A DNA stretch of 8,498 nucleotides from positions 1-8,498 of the forward strand of contig JANXSH010001018.1 of assembly GCA_025356615.1 (NCBI GenBank), read 5' to 3'. The notes beneath the pieces are model-generated. The model saw only the letters and a program-made list of their open reading frames with translations. It made no database searches and was not told where the DNA came from. A program made the position numbers and the translations under genes. Source of the DNA: Planctomycetia bacterium (lineage in GTDB: Bacteria; Planctomycetota; Planctomycetia; Gemmatales; Gemmataceae). Shown here piece by piece: positions 1 to 6,216 of this stretch. Position 1 is the stretch's first letter, and every line of letters starts with the position of its first letter.

Positions 1-41
1 CTGCCGAACCAGCGTTTCCACCAGGGCTTGCGCTCGGGCAT
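1..41 (-). CDS. Possible 5' end of a downstream gene (partial, uncertain)
   Basis: A minus-strand ATG at 41-39 opens a frame that runs off the left edge and reads M-P-E-R-K-P-W-W-K-R-W-F-G. GAGG (plus-strand 48-51) lies 6 nt upstream at good Shine-Dalgarno spacing, and nearly every codon ends in G or C, as in the neighbouring genes. The basic, Trp-rich start would suit a membrane-associated protein, but 13 codons are too few to assign a family. A second minus-strand frame through the same bases (reading ...LTDLPEAQHARAQALVETLVRQ) is also open, so the frame is not certain. No function can be proposed. Confidence 0.3.
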   Translation of the reverse strand, partial: MPERKPWWKRWFG

Positions 42-71
42 GTTGCGCCTCGGGGAGGTCGGTGAGCGTCT

Positions 72-118
72 GACCCCACCCCCCCACCCCCTCCCCTAAA
101 GGGGAGGGGGAGCCAGAC
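72..118 (+). repeat. 47-nt C/G-rich hairpin repeat, copy 1 of a facing pair
   Basis: This copy begins GACC, runs through C-rich tracts, and contains a perfect hairpin at 87-110 with a central TAAA (10 bp closing a 4-nt loop). It ends CCAGAC. It matches the reverse complement of 128-174 at 39 of 47 positions by hand count, with no gaps, so the two copies face each other across 9 nt. It lies beyond the atpC stop and overlaps no supported gene. It looks like a dispersed palindromic intergenic repeat rather than a gene-specific site. Confidence 0.75.
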
Positions 119-127
119 CGAGGGCTT

Positions 128-174
128 GTCTGGTCCCCCCTTCCCTTTAGGGAAGGGGGTTAGGGGGTTAGGTC
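128..174 (-). repeat. 47-nt C/G-rich hairpin repeat, copy 2 (inverted), just after atpC
   Basis: This is the inverted partner of 72-118. Read on the minus strand it starts GACC, contains a perfect hairpin at 159-136 with loop TAAA, and ends CCAGAC. Relative to copy 1, a C-G pair in the hairpin stem has become T-A, so pairing is kept. It begins 15 nt after the atpC stop codon, so it would form a hairpin at the 3' end of the operon transcript. No T-run follows, so it is not a classical intrinsic terminator, though it could protect or define the mRNA end. Confidence 0.75.
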
Positions 175-189
175 GAACCAGCGCCCTTC

Positions 190-606
190 TCAGACCGGCT
201 GATTCGACACGCGGATCTGCGCCCGCGCCTTGTCCTGGGCGACGAGTTGCGCCTTCTGCGCCTCGGGGCCGACGGCCTTCTTCTGGGCGGCCTGGGCCGA
301 CGCGAGCGCTTGCTCGGCGGCGGGGGCGCTGATCTCCTCGGGCTTCATGGCGCGGGAGGTCAGCACGGTCACGACGTTGTTGCGGATCTGCACGAAGCCG
401 CCATCGACGTAGAGGTGATGGACCTGGCCGCCGCTGCGGAACCGCAAGTCGCCGAAGCCTAGTCGCCCGATGAGTGGGGCGCGGCCCGACAGGACGCCGA
501 GTTCGCCGTCGAACATCGGCAGCGTGATCGAGTCGGCTGGCTCGTCGAGGAGCGCGCGTTCGGGCGTAACGACGATGCAGCGGAGATTATGCGACGGGGT
601 GGCCAT
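190..606 (-). CDS. atpC: ATP synthase F1 subunit epsilon
   Basis: Epsilon subunit of F1, 138 aa, a usual family length. It binds the foot of gamma, contacts the c-ring, and in many bacteria its C-terminal helices restrain ATP hydrolysis. The N-terminal beta-sandwich (about residues 8-88) carries the recognisable stretch LPMFDGELGVLSGRAPLIGRL, matching the family's GELG-(I/V)-L-xGHAP pattern, with Arg-Ala in place of the usual His-Ala. The C-terminal part (about 90-132) is an Ala/Gln/Lys-rich helical region. The ATG at 606 is chosen because homology starts directly after it (IVVTPERALLDEPADSITLP); the frame is open farther upstream, but that would overlap atpD in a low-complexity, non-homologous stretch. 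A weak GAGG lies 11 nt upstream (618-621). It is the last gene of the operon, 62 nt after atpD, with a palindrome in the gap. Stop is TGA. Confidence 0.95.
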   Translation of the reverse strand: MATPSHNLRCIVVTPERALLDEPADSITLPMFDGELGVLSGRAPLIGRLGFGDLRFRSGGQVHHLYVDGGFVQIRNNVVTVLTSRAMKPEEISAPAAEQALASAQAAQKKAVGPEAQKAQLVAQDKARAQIRVSNQPV

Positions 607-628
607 GATGACGGACGCCTCGAGTAGA

Positions 629-656
629 AGGCCCACCCGTTGCAACGGGTGGGCTT
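629..656 (-). repeat. Palindrome with GTTGCAAC core, atpD-atpC gap
   Basis: Positions 631-654 are a perfect 24-nt palindrome. Its centre is GTTGCAAC, flanked by CCC/GGG and then GCCCA/TGGGC. The next two positions on each side extend it (A-T, and one G-T wobble). It begins 12 nt after the atpD stop. It is clearly the same element as 3141-3168: the outer arms and core are shared, while the three middle base pairs are swapped. It is probably a dispersed intergenic palindrome of the host genome. In the transcript it could form a long hairpin between beta and epsilon. Confidence 0.8.
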
Positions 657-668
657 GATGGTCAACCC

Positions 669-2123
669 TTACTTGCTGCCCACTGCCGCCTGCTTGCGGG
701 CCTGTTCCTCGGCCTCTTCGATGACGCCGACGTACATGAACGCCTGCTCGGGGAGGTGGTCCCATTTGCCGTCGCACAGCTCCTTGAAGCTGCGCACGGT
801 CTCCTTGATCGGGGTGATCTTGCCCTCCTTGCCGGTGAAGGCGAAGGCCACGATGAACGGCTGCGAGAAGAACTTCTCGATGCGCCGGGCGCGGTTGACG
901 ACCTGCTTGTCTTCCTCGCTCAACTCATCGATGCCGAGGATGGCGATGATGTCCTGGAGTTCGCGGTAGCGCTGGAGGATCTGCTTGACGCGATTGGCGA
1001 CCGCGAAATGCTCCTCGCCGACGTACTGGGCCGACAGGATGGTCGAGTACGAGGCCAGCGGATCGACGGCGGGGTAGATGCCCTTTTCCGAGATCTTGCG
1101 CTCGAGGTAGATGAAGGCGTCGAGGTGTTGGAAGGCGTTCGCCGGGGCCGGGTCGGTCGGGTCGTCCGCCGGGACGTAGACCGCCTGGACGCTGGTGATG
1201 GCCCCCTTGTTCGTGCTGGTGATGCGCTCCTGCAACTCGCCCATCTCCGTGGCGAGCGTCGGCTGGTAGCCGACGGCGCTCGGCATTCGGCCCAACAAGG
1301 CCGACACCTCGGAGCCTGCCTGCGAGAAGCGGAAGATGTTATCGACGAAGAGCAGCGTGTCGGCCCCGGTCGAGTCGCGGAACCACTCGCACATCGTCAG
1401 CGCCGAGAGCGCGACGCGGAGGCGGGCACCCGGCGGCTCGTTCATCTGCCCGAACACCATCGCGGTCTGCGTGATGACCGCGCGATCGGTGTTGCCGATC
1501 ATGGTCTCCTGCATTTCGAGCCAGAGGTCGTTGCCCTCGCGGGTCCGCTCGCCGACGCCGGCGAACACCGAGTAGCCGCCGTGCTGGCTGGCGATGCGGG
1601 CGATGAGTTCTTGGAGGATGACCGTCTTTCCCAGACCGGCCCCGCCGAACAGCCCGGCCTTGCCGCCGCGAACGAGCGGCGTGAGGAGGTCGATGACCTT
1701 GATGCCCGTCTCGAACAACTCGGTCTTGCTCGACAACTCGTAGAACTTGGGCGGCTCGCGGTGGATGGGCCGCCTCTCGCTCGCCTCGATCGGGCCGCGC
1801 CCGTCGATCGGCTCGCCGAGGAGGTTGAAGACGCGGCCGAGGACTTCCTTGCCGACGGGTACGCTGACCGGCGCGCCGGTGTCGAGCACCTTCATGCCGC
1901 GGACCATGCCGTCCGTCGAGCCGAGGGCGACCGCGCGGATGCGGTTGCCGCCGAGGTGCTGCTGGACCTCGCCGGTCAGATTGATCCGCACGCCCTTGAA
2001 GTCCGAATCGACCTTCAGCGCATTGTAGATCGCGGGGAGGTGCCCCTCCGGGAACTCGGCGTCGAACGTCGAGCCGATCACCTGGATGACCTGGCCGGTT
2101 TGCTTGCCGTTATTGGCGGACAT
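669..2123 (-). CDS. atpD: ATP synthase F1 subunit beta (catalytic)
   Basis: Catalytic beta subunit of F1, making ATP from ADP and phosphate at the alpha/beta interfaces (EC 7.1.2.2). Length is 484 aa, slightly longer than the usual 460-480. The N-terminal beta-barrel (about 8-85) is followed by the nucleotide-binding domain. Walker A is GGAGLGKT at 160-167 (Lys166; Leu replaces the common Val). The catalytic glutamate is Glu192 in GERTREGNDL. Walker B is LLFVDNIFRFSQAGSE, with Asp261. DPTDPAPANAFQHLDA (about 321-336) and the DELSEED lever that pushes gamma (399-405) are intact. The C-terminal helical domain runs from about 365 to the end. The ATG at 2123 has GGGAGA at 2130-2135, 6 nt upstream, which settles the start. 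Stop is TAA. It follows atpG across a 94-nt gap holding a 7-nt repeat hairpin. Confidence 0.99.
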   Translation of the reverse strand: MSANNGKQTGQVIQVIGSTFDAEFPEGHLPAIYNALKVDSDFKGVRINLTGEVQQHLGGNRIRAVALGSTDGMVRGMKVLDTGAPVSVPVGKEVLGRVFNLLGEPIDGRGPIEASERRPIHREPPKFYELSSKTELFETGIKVIDLLTPLVRGGKAGLFGGAGLGKTVILQELIARIASQHGGYSVFAGVGERTREGNDLWLEMQETMIGNTDRAVITQTAMVFGQMNEPPGARLRVALSALTMCEWFRDSTGADTLLFVDNIFRFSQAGSEVSALLGRMPSAVGYQPTLATEMGELQERITSTNKGAITSVQAVYVPADDPTDPAPANAFQHLDAFIYLERKISEKGIYPAVDPLASYSTILSAQYVGEEHFAVANRVKQILQRYRELQDIIAILGIDELSEEDKQVVNRARRIEKFFSQPFIVAFAFTGKEGKITPIKETVRSFKELCDGKWDHLPEQAFMYVGVIEEAEEQARKQAAVGSK

Positions 2124-2140
2124 CGAAGATCTCCCATATG

Positions 2141-2218
2141 AGCTGTCAGCTATCAGCTATCAGCTTTCGGCCAGAATGTACATGCCCCAGTATTCGTTTT
2201 AGCTGACAGCTGACAGCT
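2141..2218 (-). repeat. 7-nt tandem repeats forming a large inverted repeat, atpG-atpD gap
   Basis: On the plus strand the left arm (2141-2168) is four tandem 7-mers: AGCTGTC, AGCTATC, AGCTATC, AGCTTTC. The right arm (2201-2218) is AGCTGAC, AGCTGAC, AGCT. The arms are inverted: 2141-2158 pairs with 2201-2218 at 17 of 18 positions, the exception being a G-T type wobble, around a 42-nt loop that contains ATGTACAT. The right arm runs into the first base of the atpG stop codon, and the left arm ends 5 nt from the atpD Shine-Dalgarno sequence. It could stabilise the mRNA or gate beta translation, or be a neutral dispersed repeat. Confidence 0.8.
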
Positions 2219-3102
2219 TATTTGAGCGCCTCGACGCCACCGATGATCTCCATGATCTCCCTGGTGATGTTCGCCTGGCGCATCCGGTTGTATTGCTGCG
2301 TGATGGCCTTGATCATGTCGTTTGCGTTCTCGGTCGCCTGCTTCATGGTGACGCGCCGGGCGATCTGCTCGCTGACGGCGGCGTCGAGGAAGCATTTGAA
2401 CAGGCGCACCTTGAACGACACGGGCAGGATCTCTTCGAGGATGCCCCGAGCGTCCGGCATGAACTCGTAGTCGATCGTCTTGCCTGCCGGCTCCGTCTTC
2501 TTCGCCTCCGGCGTCGCGCCGCGGTCGAGCGGCAGGAGCGTCACGACGACGGGCTTTTGGACCGCCGGGTTGATGTACTTCATGTAGGCGACCTGGACGC
2601 GGTCGATCTTGCCGGCGATGAAGTCGGCGAGGTAGCGGTCGGCGATCTCCTCGACCTCGTCGAAGCGCGGCTTGTCCTCGAACTTCGTGAACTGGTGGGC
2701 GGCCTTCTGGCCCGCGTACTTGAAGTAATTGATCGCCCGCTTCCCCGAGAGTTCGAGTTGGAGGGCGACACTCTCGGCGGTGGTGCGCCTAAGCGCGACG
2801 GTGGCCTCGCGGAGGATGCCGGCGTTGTAGCCGCCGCACAGCCCGCGATTCGAGCAGATCACGAGGAGGACGCTCTTCTCGATCTTGTCGCGCTTCAGCA
2901 AGAGCGGGTGCGTCACCTCGCCGGCCGTCGCCGCGAGGTCGGCGGCGAGTTCGGCGATCTTGGCGGTGTACGCCTCGGCCTCCTGGGCGCGCTTCTGCGC
3001 CGCCTTGAACCGCGCGGTAGCGATCAACTCCATCGTGCGCGTGATCTTCTTGATGTTGCGAACCGCCTTGCGGCGGTTCACCAGGATTCGCGTCGAGGCC
3101 AT
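2218..3102 (-). CDS. atpG: ATP synthase F1 subunit gamma
   Basis: Central rotor shaft of F1, 294 aa, typical for the family (about 285-300). It turns inside the alpha3beta3 ring and couples proton flow in FO to catalysis. The N-terminal helix (about 1-55, MASTRILVNRRKAVRNIKKITRTMELIATARF) and the C-terminal helix (about 230-294, ending ITREIMEIIGGVEALK) are the two halves of the coiled-coil shaft. Between them lies the Rossmann-like globular part with the strongly conserved SNRGLCGGYNAGI (84-96). The ATG at 3102 fits the family's N-terminus exactly, although the sequence just upstream has no good Shine-Dalgarno match, which is unusual among these genes. Stop is TAA, and its first base is shared with the following repeat arm. 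Confidence 0.98.
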   Translation of the reverse strand: MASTRILVNRRKAVRNIKKITRTMELIATARFKAAQKRAQEAEAYTAKIAELAADLAATAGEVTHPLLLKRDKIEKSVLLVICSNRGLCGGYNAGILREATVALRRTTAESVALQLELSGKRAINYFKYAGQKAAHQFTKFEDKPRFDEVEEIADRYLADFIAGKIDRVQVAYMKYINPAVQKPVVVTLLPLDRGATPEAKKTEPAGKTIDYEFMPDARGILEEILPVSFKVRLFKCFLDAAVSEQIARRVTMKQATENANDMIKAITQQYNRMRQANITREIMEIIGGVEALK

Positions 3103-3140
3103 GAGATACTCAGGGGGTCAGTGGATTGTGGTAGCTGTCC

Positions 3141-3168
3141 AAGCCCAGGGGTTGCAACCCCTGGGCTT
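3141..3168 (-). repeat. Perfect 28-nt palindrome with GTTGCAAC core, atpA-atpG gap
   Basis: A perfect 28-nt palindrome: outer arms AAGCCCA/TGGGCTT, middle GGG/CCC, core GTTGCAAC. It begins 8 nt after the atpA stop codon and fills much of the 74-nt gap before atpG. It belongs to the same family as 629-656: the middle three pairs are reversed between copies while pairing is perfectly kept. This argues that the folded form, or a palindrome-making process, is maintained. Its function is unknown; a post-cistron RNA hairpin or a REP-like dispersed element are both possible. Confidence 0.85.
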
Positions 3169-3176
3169 CGGCTCTC

Positions 3177-4910
3177 CTACGCCTTGAACTGTCCGCCGAA
3201 CGCCGTGATGGCCGCACCGAGTTCGCTGCGGAGGGTGTCGTCCTTGTCGAGTGCACGCTTCTTCATGAGCGACTCGACCACGGCGCGTTTCTGCTCGTGC
3301 ATGTACTTCAGGAACTGCGACTGATACGCCGCTACCTCCTTAACGGGCACCTTGTCGAGGTAGCCTTCGGTGCCGGCGAAGAGGATCATCACCTGGTCGA
3401 TCACGTCCATCGGGTTGAACTGGGTCTGCTTCAGAATCTCGACCATGCGGTAGCCGTTGTCGAGTTGTTTCTGCGTCGCCGGGTCGAGTTCGGTGCCGAG
3501 TTGGGCGAACGCCTCCAGTTCGCGGAATTGGGCGAGGACGAGGCGGAGACCGCCGGCGACCTGCTTCATCGCCTTGATCTGGGCGTTGCCACCGACGCGG
3601 CTGACCGAGATGCCCACGTCGATGGCGGGCCGGATACCCGCGTTGAAGAGGGCCGGTTGCAGGTAGATCTGCCCGTCGGTGATGGAGATCACGTTCGTCG
3701 GGATGTACGCGGACACCTCGCCCTCGAGCGTCTCGATGATCGGCAGGGCCGTCAGCGAGCCGCCGGAGTTCCACACCTTGGCGAGCTTGTGGCCGGGCCA
3801 CTTCAGGATTTCGCCAAGTTCTTCGCCTTTATCTTTGTGGCTCGCCAGGTGCTTGTCGCGCGGGCCGACGTAGACTCGGCCCTTCTCGCCCTGAGCGCGC
3901 TTCTCGTTCTTGTCGTTGTTGATTCCCCAGTCGTCGTTGATCTTTTCCTTGGTCTCATCGACGCTCGTCGGCACGATCACCCAACGCTCGGCGAGCTTGG
4001 CCGACCGCTCGAGGAGGCGCGAGTGGGCGTAGAAGATGTCGCCGGGGAACGCCTCGCGGCCCGGAGGCCGACGCATGAGGAGCGACAGTTGGCGGTACGC
4101 GGCTGCCTGCTTCGACAGGTCGTCGTAGACGCACAGCGTCTCCTTGCCGAACTCGTACATGAAGTATTCGGCCATCGCGCAGCCGGCGTAGGGCGCGACG
4201 TACTGGAGCGGCGCGGGGTCGGACGACGTGGCGTTGACGATGATCGTGTAGTCCATCGCGCCGGCCTCTTGCAGGCTCTGCACGACGCGGGCGACCGTCG
4301 AGTCCTTCTGGCCGATGGCGACGTAGACGCAGATCACGTCCTTGCCGCGCTGGTTGATGATCGTGTCGATGGCGATGGCGGTCTTGCCCGTCTTGCGGTC
4401 GCCGATGATGAGTTCGCGCTGGCCGCGGCCGATCGGCGTCATGGCGTCGATGGCCTTGATGCCGGTCTGCATCGGGACGTTGACCGGCTGTCGGCCCGCA
4501 ACGCCGGGGGCCGTGGATTCGACGGCGCGGTAGTGGGGCGTGACGATGTCGCCCTTGCCGTCGCGCGGCTTGCCGAGGGGATCGACGACCCGGCCCAGGA
4601 GCGCCTCGCCGACGGGCACCTGGAGGAGGGCCGACGTGGTGCGGACCTCGTCGCCCTCGGCGATCTCCTTGTAGTCGCCGAGGATGATGACGCCGACGGA
4701 GTTCTCCTCGAGGTTGAACGCCAACCCCTTGACGCCGGCGCGCGGGAAGTCGAGCATCTCGCCGGCCATGGCCGTGGACAGGCCGTAGACGCGGGCGATG
4801 CCGTCGCCCACCTCGAGGACCCTGCCGACTTCGCGCGCGTCGAGGCCCGCTTTGGCCCCGCTGATTTCACGCTCGAGTACTGAAACGATCTCGTCCACTC
4901 TGAATGCCAT
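3177..4910 (-). CDS. atpA: ATP synthase F1 subunit alpha, with a roughly 60-70 residue insert
   Basis: Non-catalytic nucleotide-binding subunit of F1, alternating with beta in the head. It has 577 aa against the usual 500-515. The N-terminal barrel (about 25-95) is followed by the nucleotide domain with Walker A GDRKTGKT at 170-177 (Lys176) and Walker B LCVYDDLSKQA at 259-269. SVSRVGG at 435-441 contains Arg438, equivalent to the E. coli arginine finger R376. The extra length lies between ERSAKL (301-306) and GSLTALP (384-390): 77 residues here against about 17 in E. coli and 6 in Bacillus-type alpha. The insert is rich in Lys, Asp and Glu; the frame is intact with normal sequence on both sides. 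The ATG at 4910 is set by AGAGGAG at 4916-4922, 5 nt upstream. The start lies inside atpH (44-nt overlap), suggesting translational coupling. Stop is TAG. Confidence 0.99.
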   Translation of the reverse strand: MAFRVDEIVSVLEREISGAKAGLDAREVGRVLEVGDGIARVYGLSTAMAGEMLDFPRAGVKGLAFNLEENSVGVIILGDYKEIAEGDEVRTTSALLQVPVGEALLGRVVDPLGKPRDGKGDIVTPHYRAVESTAPGVAGRQPVNVPMQTGIKAIDAMTPIGRGQRELIIGDRKTGKTAIAIDTIINQRGKDVICVYVAIGQKDSTVARVVQSLQEAGAMDYTIIVNATSSDPAPLQYVAPYAGCAMAEYFMYEFGKETLCVYDDLSKQAAAYRQLSLLMRRPPGREAFPGDIFYAHSRLLERSAKLAERWVIVPTSVDETKEKINDDWGINNDKNEKRAQGEKGRVYVGPRDKHLASHKDKGEELGEILKWPGHKLAKVWNSGGSLTALPIIETLEGEVSAYIPTNVISITDGQIYLQPALFNAGIRPAIDVGISVSRVGGNAQIKAMKQVAGGLRLVLAQFRELEAFAQLGTELDPATQKQLDNGYRMVEILKQTQFNPMDVIDQVMILFAGTEGYLDKVPVKEVAAYQSQFLKYMHEQKRAVVESLMKKRALDKDDTLRSELGAAITAFGGQFKA

Positions 4911-5502
4911 GACTGCTCCTCTCGATCAGCTGCTGGCGGATCGCCTGCAGGCGGGAACGCACGCTGGCGTCGTAGACCCAATCTTCGATGCGAATGATGA
5001 CCCCGCCGAGTATGTCGGGATCGACGGTCGCCTGGAGGATCGGCTCCAGGCTCGATACAGATTTGACTTGCGCGACGATGCGGTCGCGCTCCTCGTCGGT
5101 CAGGTCCACGGCGGAGGTGACGTGGACGACGACGCGGTGCGACTTCTTGTCGTGTAGCGTCCGGTATGCTTCGGCGATCGAGCGCAGCATGTCCAGCCGG
5201 TCGTGTTCGTTCAGCACGTCGAGGAACTGGCGCAGCACGCCGCTGACCCGCCCTTCGAAGGCGGCGCGGATGACCTCCGTCTTGCGGTCCCGTCCGATCG
5301 ACGCCGACGCGAAGAACAGTTCCAGCCCCCCGTCGCGGTCGAAGATGTCGTGGATGACGCCTTCGAGTTCGTCGAAGACCGGCTCGACCTGGTTTTCCTT
5401 CTGGGCGGCCCGGTACAGCGACTCGGCGTAGACGCGCGAGACGTGCTGCGCCTCGTCGTTCATCACCGTGCGGTGTCGGACCTCCGGTTGTGCCTCGCTC
5501 AT
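4867..5502 (-). CDS. atpH: ATP synthase F1 subunit delta
   Basis: Delta subunit (OSCP-like), 211 aa, which joins the top of the alpha3beta3 head to the b-subunit stator. The N-terminal helical domain (about 18-120) begins with the typical HVSRVYAESLYRAAQ. The C-terminal domain carries the family's signature PDILGGVIIRIEDWVYDASVRSRLQAI. The start is placed at the ATG at 5502 because it overlaps the atpF stop as ATGA and has AGGAG at 5512-5516, 9 nt upstream. A second ATG at 5463 (MNDEAQHVSRVY) starts closer to the conserved region and is a possible alternative, but has no good ribosome site. The last 19 or so residues (ERSSHGIQSGRDRFSTRA) go beyond the usual family end and read through the atpA ribosome site and start. 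Confidence 0.96.
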   Translation of the reverse strand: MSEAQPEVRHRTVMNDEAQHVSRVYAESLYRAAQKENQVEPVFDELEGVIHDIFDRDGGLELFFASASIGRDRKTEVIRAAFEGRVSGVLRQFLDVLNEHDRLDMLRSIAEAYRTLHDKKSHRVVVHVTSAVDLTDEERDRIVAQVKSVSSLEPILQATVDPDILGGVIIRIEDWVYDASVRSRLQAIRQQLIERSSHGIQSGRDRFSTRA

Positions 5503-6161
5503 GCCTTGGCGCTCCTGAGGTCGTCCAGCCGGACGCTCGCCGACGCCTTGAATTCCTCGAGCGCCTCGGCCACCAGGGCATGGTGGTCGTCGTAACTCAA
5601 CTGCTTGCGGACCGCCTTCGCCGAGATCGACGTGGCGAGTTGGGCGGCCGTCTCCCATATCTTGTGCAGCGCATCATCGGTCGAAATGCGCAGCTCGCGC
5701 TGCTGCCGGTCGCGCTCGGCCTGGAGTTCGGCCTTGCCGCGCGCCAGTTCCTCGGCGGCGGTCGCTGCCGCATCGACGCGGGCCTTGTCCATCATCGTGC
5801 GGATCTCCGCGTTGACGCGGGCCATCTCCGCCTCGAGCTTCGTCCTCACTTCGGTCGCTTCCTTCTTGGCCTTCTCTGCCTCGTGCTTGTCGTGAGCGAT
5901 GGATTGCTCACGCTTGTCCAGGCCCTCGCGGATCGCCGGCCAGGCGAACTTGCTCAGGATGAAGTACAAGGCAAGGAAGACGACGATCGACCAGATGGTC
6001 AGGTCGAGTCCGCCCTTGAACACGTTGAGCTCCTTGCTCTCGTGTGGCGTCTCGCCCCCGGCCGCGAAGACGACCGTCGCGGGCGAGGCGGCGCGGCTTT
6101 CGACAGGCACGCACGCCGCCAGGAGTAGGATCCAGGTTCCGATCAGCCATCTACCGAGCAT
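5499..6161 (-). CDS. atpF: ATP synthase FO subunit b, with N-terminal export or lipoprotein-like signal
   Basis: Peripheral stator subunit b, 220 aa against about 156-170 in E. coli-type b. It has one membrane segment (about 52-72, LDLTIWSIVVFLALYFILSKF), followed by the conserved F-A-W-P-x-I and a long charged helical stalk (about 78-190) that dimerises and reaches delta. Upstream of the normal start there is an extra N-terminus that looks like a cleavable signal: Arg4, a hydrophobic run (6-14), then L-A-A-C at 14-17, which fits a lipobox with Cys17. Signal peptidase I cleavage after SRA (22-24) is another reading. The ATG at 6161 has a near-perfect GGAGGT at 6168-6173, 6 nt upstream, so the extension is very likely translated. 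It follows atpE by 55 nt and overlaps atpH by 4 nt. Confidence 0.97.
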   Translation of the reverse strand: MLGRWLIGTWILLLAACVPVESRAASPATVVFAAGGETPHESKELNVFKGGLDLTIWSIVVFLALYFILSKFAWPAIREGLDKREQSIAHDKHEAEKAKKEATEVRTKLEAEMARVNAEIRTMMDKARVDAAATAAEELARGKAELQAERDRQQRELRISTDDALHKIWETAAQLATSISAKAVRKQLSYDDHHALVAEALEEFKASASVRLDDLRSAKA

Positions 6162-6216
6162 CGAACCACCTCCACGATGTCCGTCGATCCGACACGATCC
6201 CGCCGATGCCGCCGGC

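Noticed and set aside
128..174. Classical rho-independent terminator after atpC
   Set aside because: There is a hairpin but no T-run on the transcript's 3' side.
72..174. CRISPR array
   Set aside because: Only two copies, inverted rather than direct, with a 9-nt spacer.
607..777. Upstream extension of the atpC frame
   Set aside because: It would overlap the end of atpD by more than 100 nt, and the added residues are an Arg/Gly-rich out-of-frame reading of beta; epsilon homology begins just after the ATG at 606.
756..2141. Long open frame on the plus strand opposite atpD
   Set aside because: It is exactly antisense to a certain gene, its protein is Arg/Asp/Leu-rich without recognisable motifs, and such frames are expected in GC-rich DNA.
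2293..3324. Plus-strand open frame opposite atpG and the end of atpA
   Set aside because: It spans two real genes on the other strand, crosses the palindrome, and shows no domain.
3297..4883. Long plus-strand open frame opposite atpA
   Set aside because: Same reason: a composition-driven mirror of atpA, dominated by Asp, Val, Leu and Arg, with no family resemblance.
3297..4883. Frameshift or intron as the cause of the enlarged alpha gene
   Set aside because: The frame stays open, flanking motifs are in register, and the insert has a coherent charged composition with normal codon use, so a coding insertion is simpler.
4439..5581. Second long minus-strand frame across atpH and atpA
   Set aside because: The product is Arg/Ser/Pro-rich and out of frame with both delta and alpha, which are certain.
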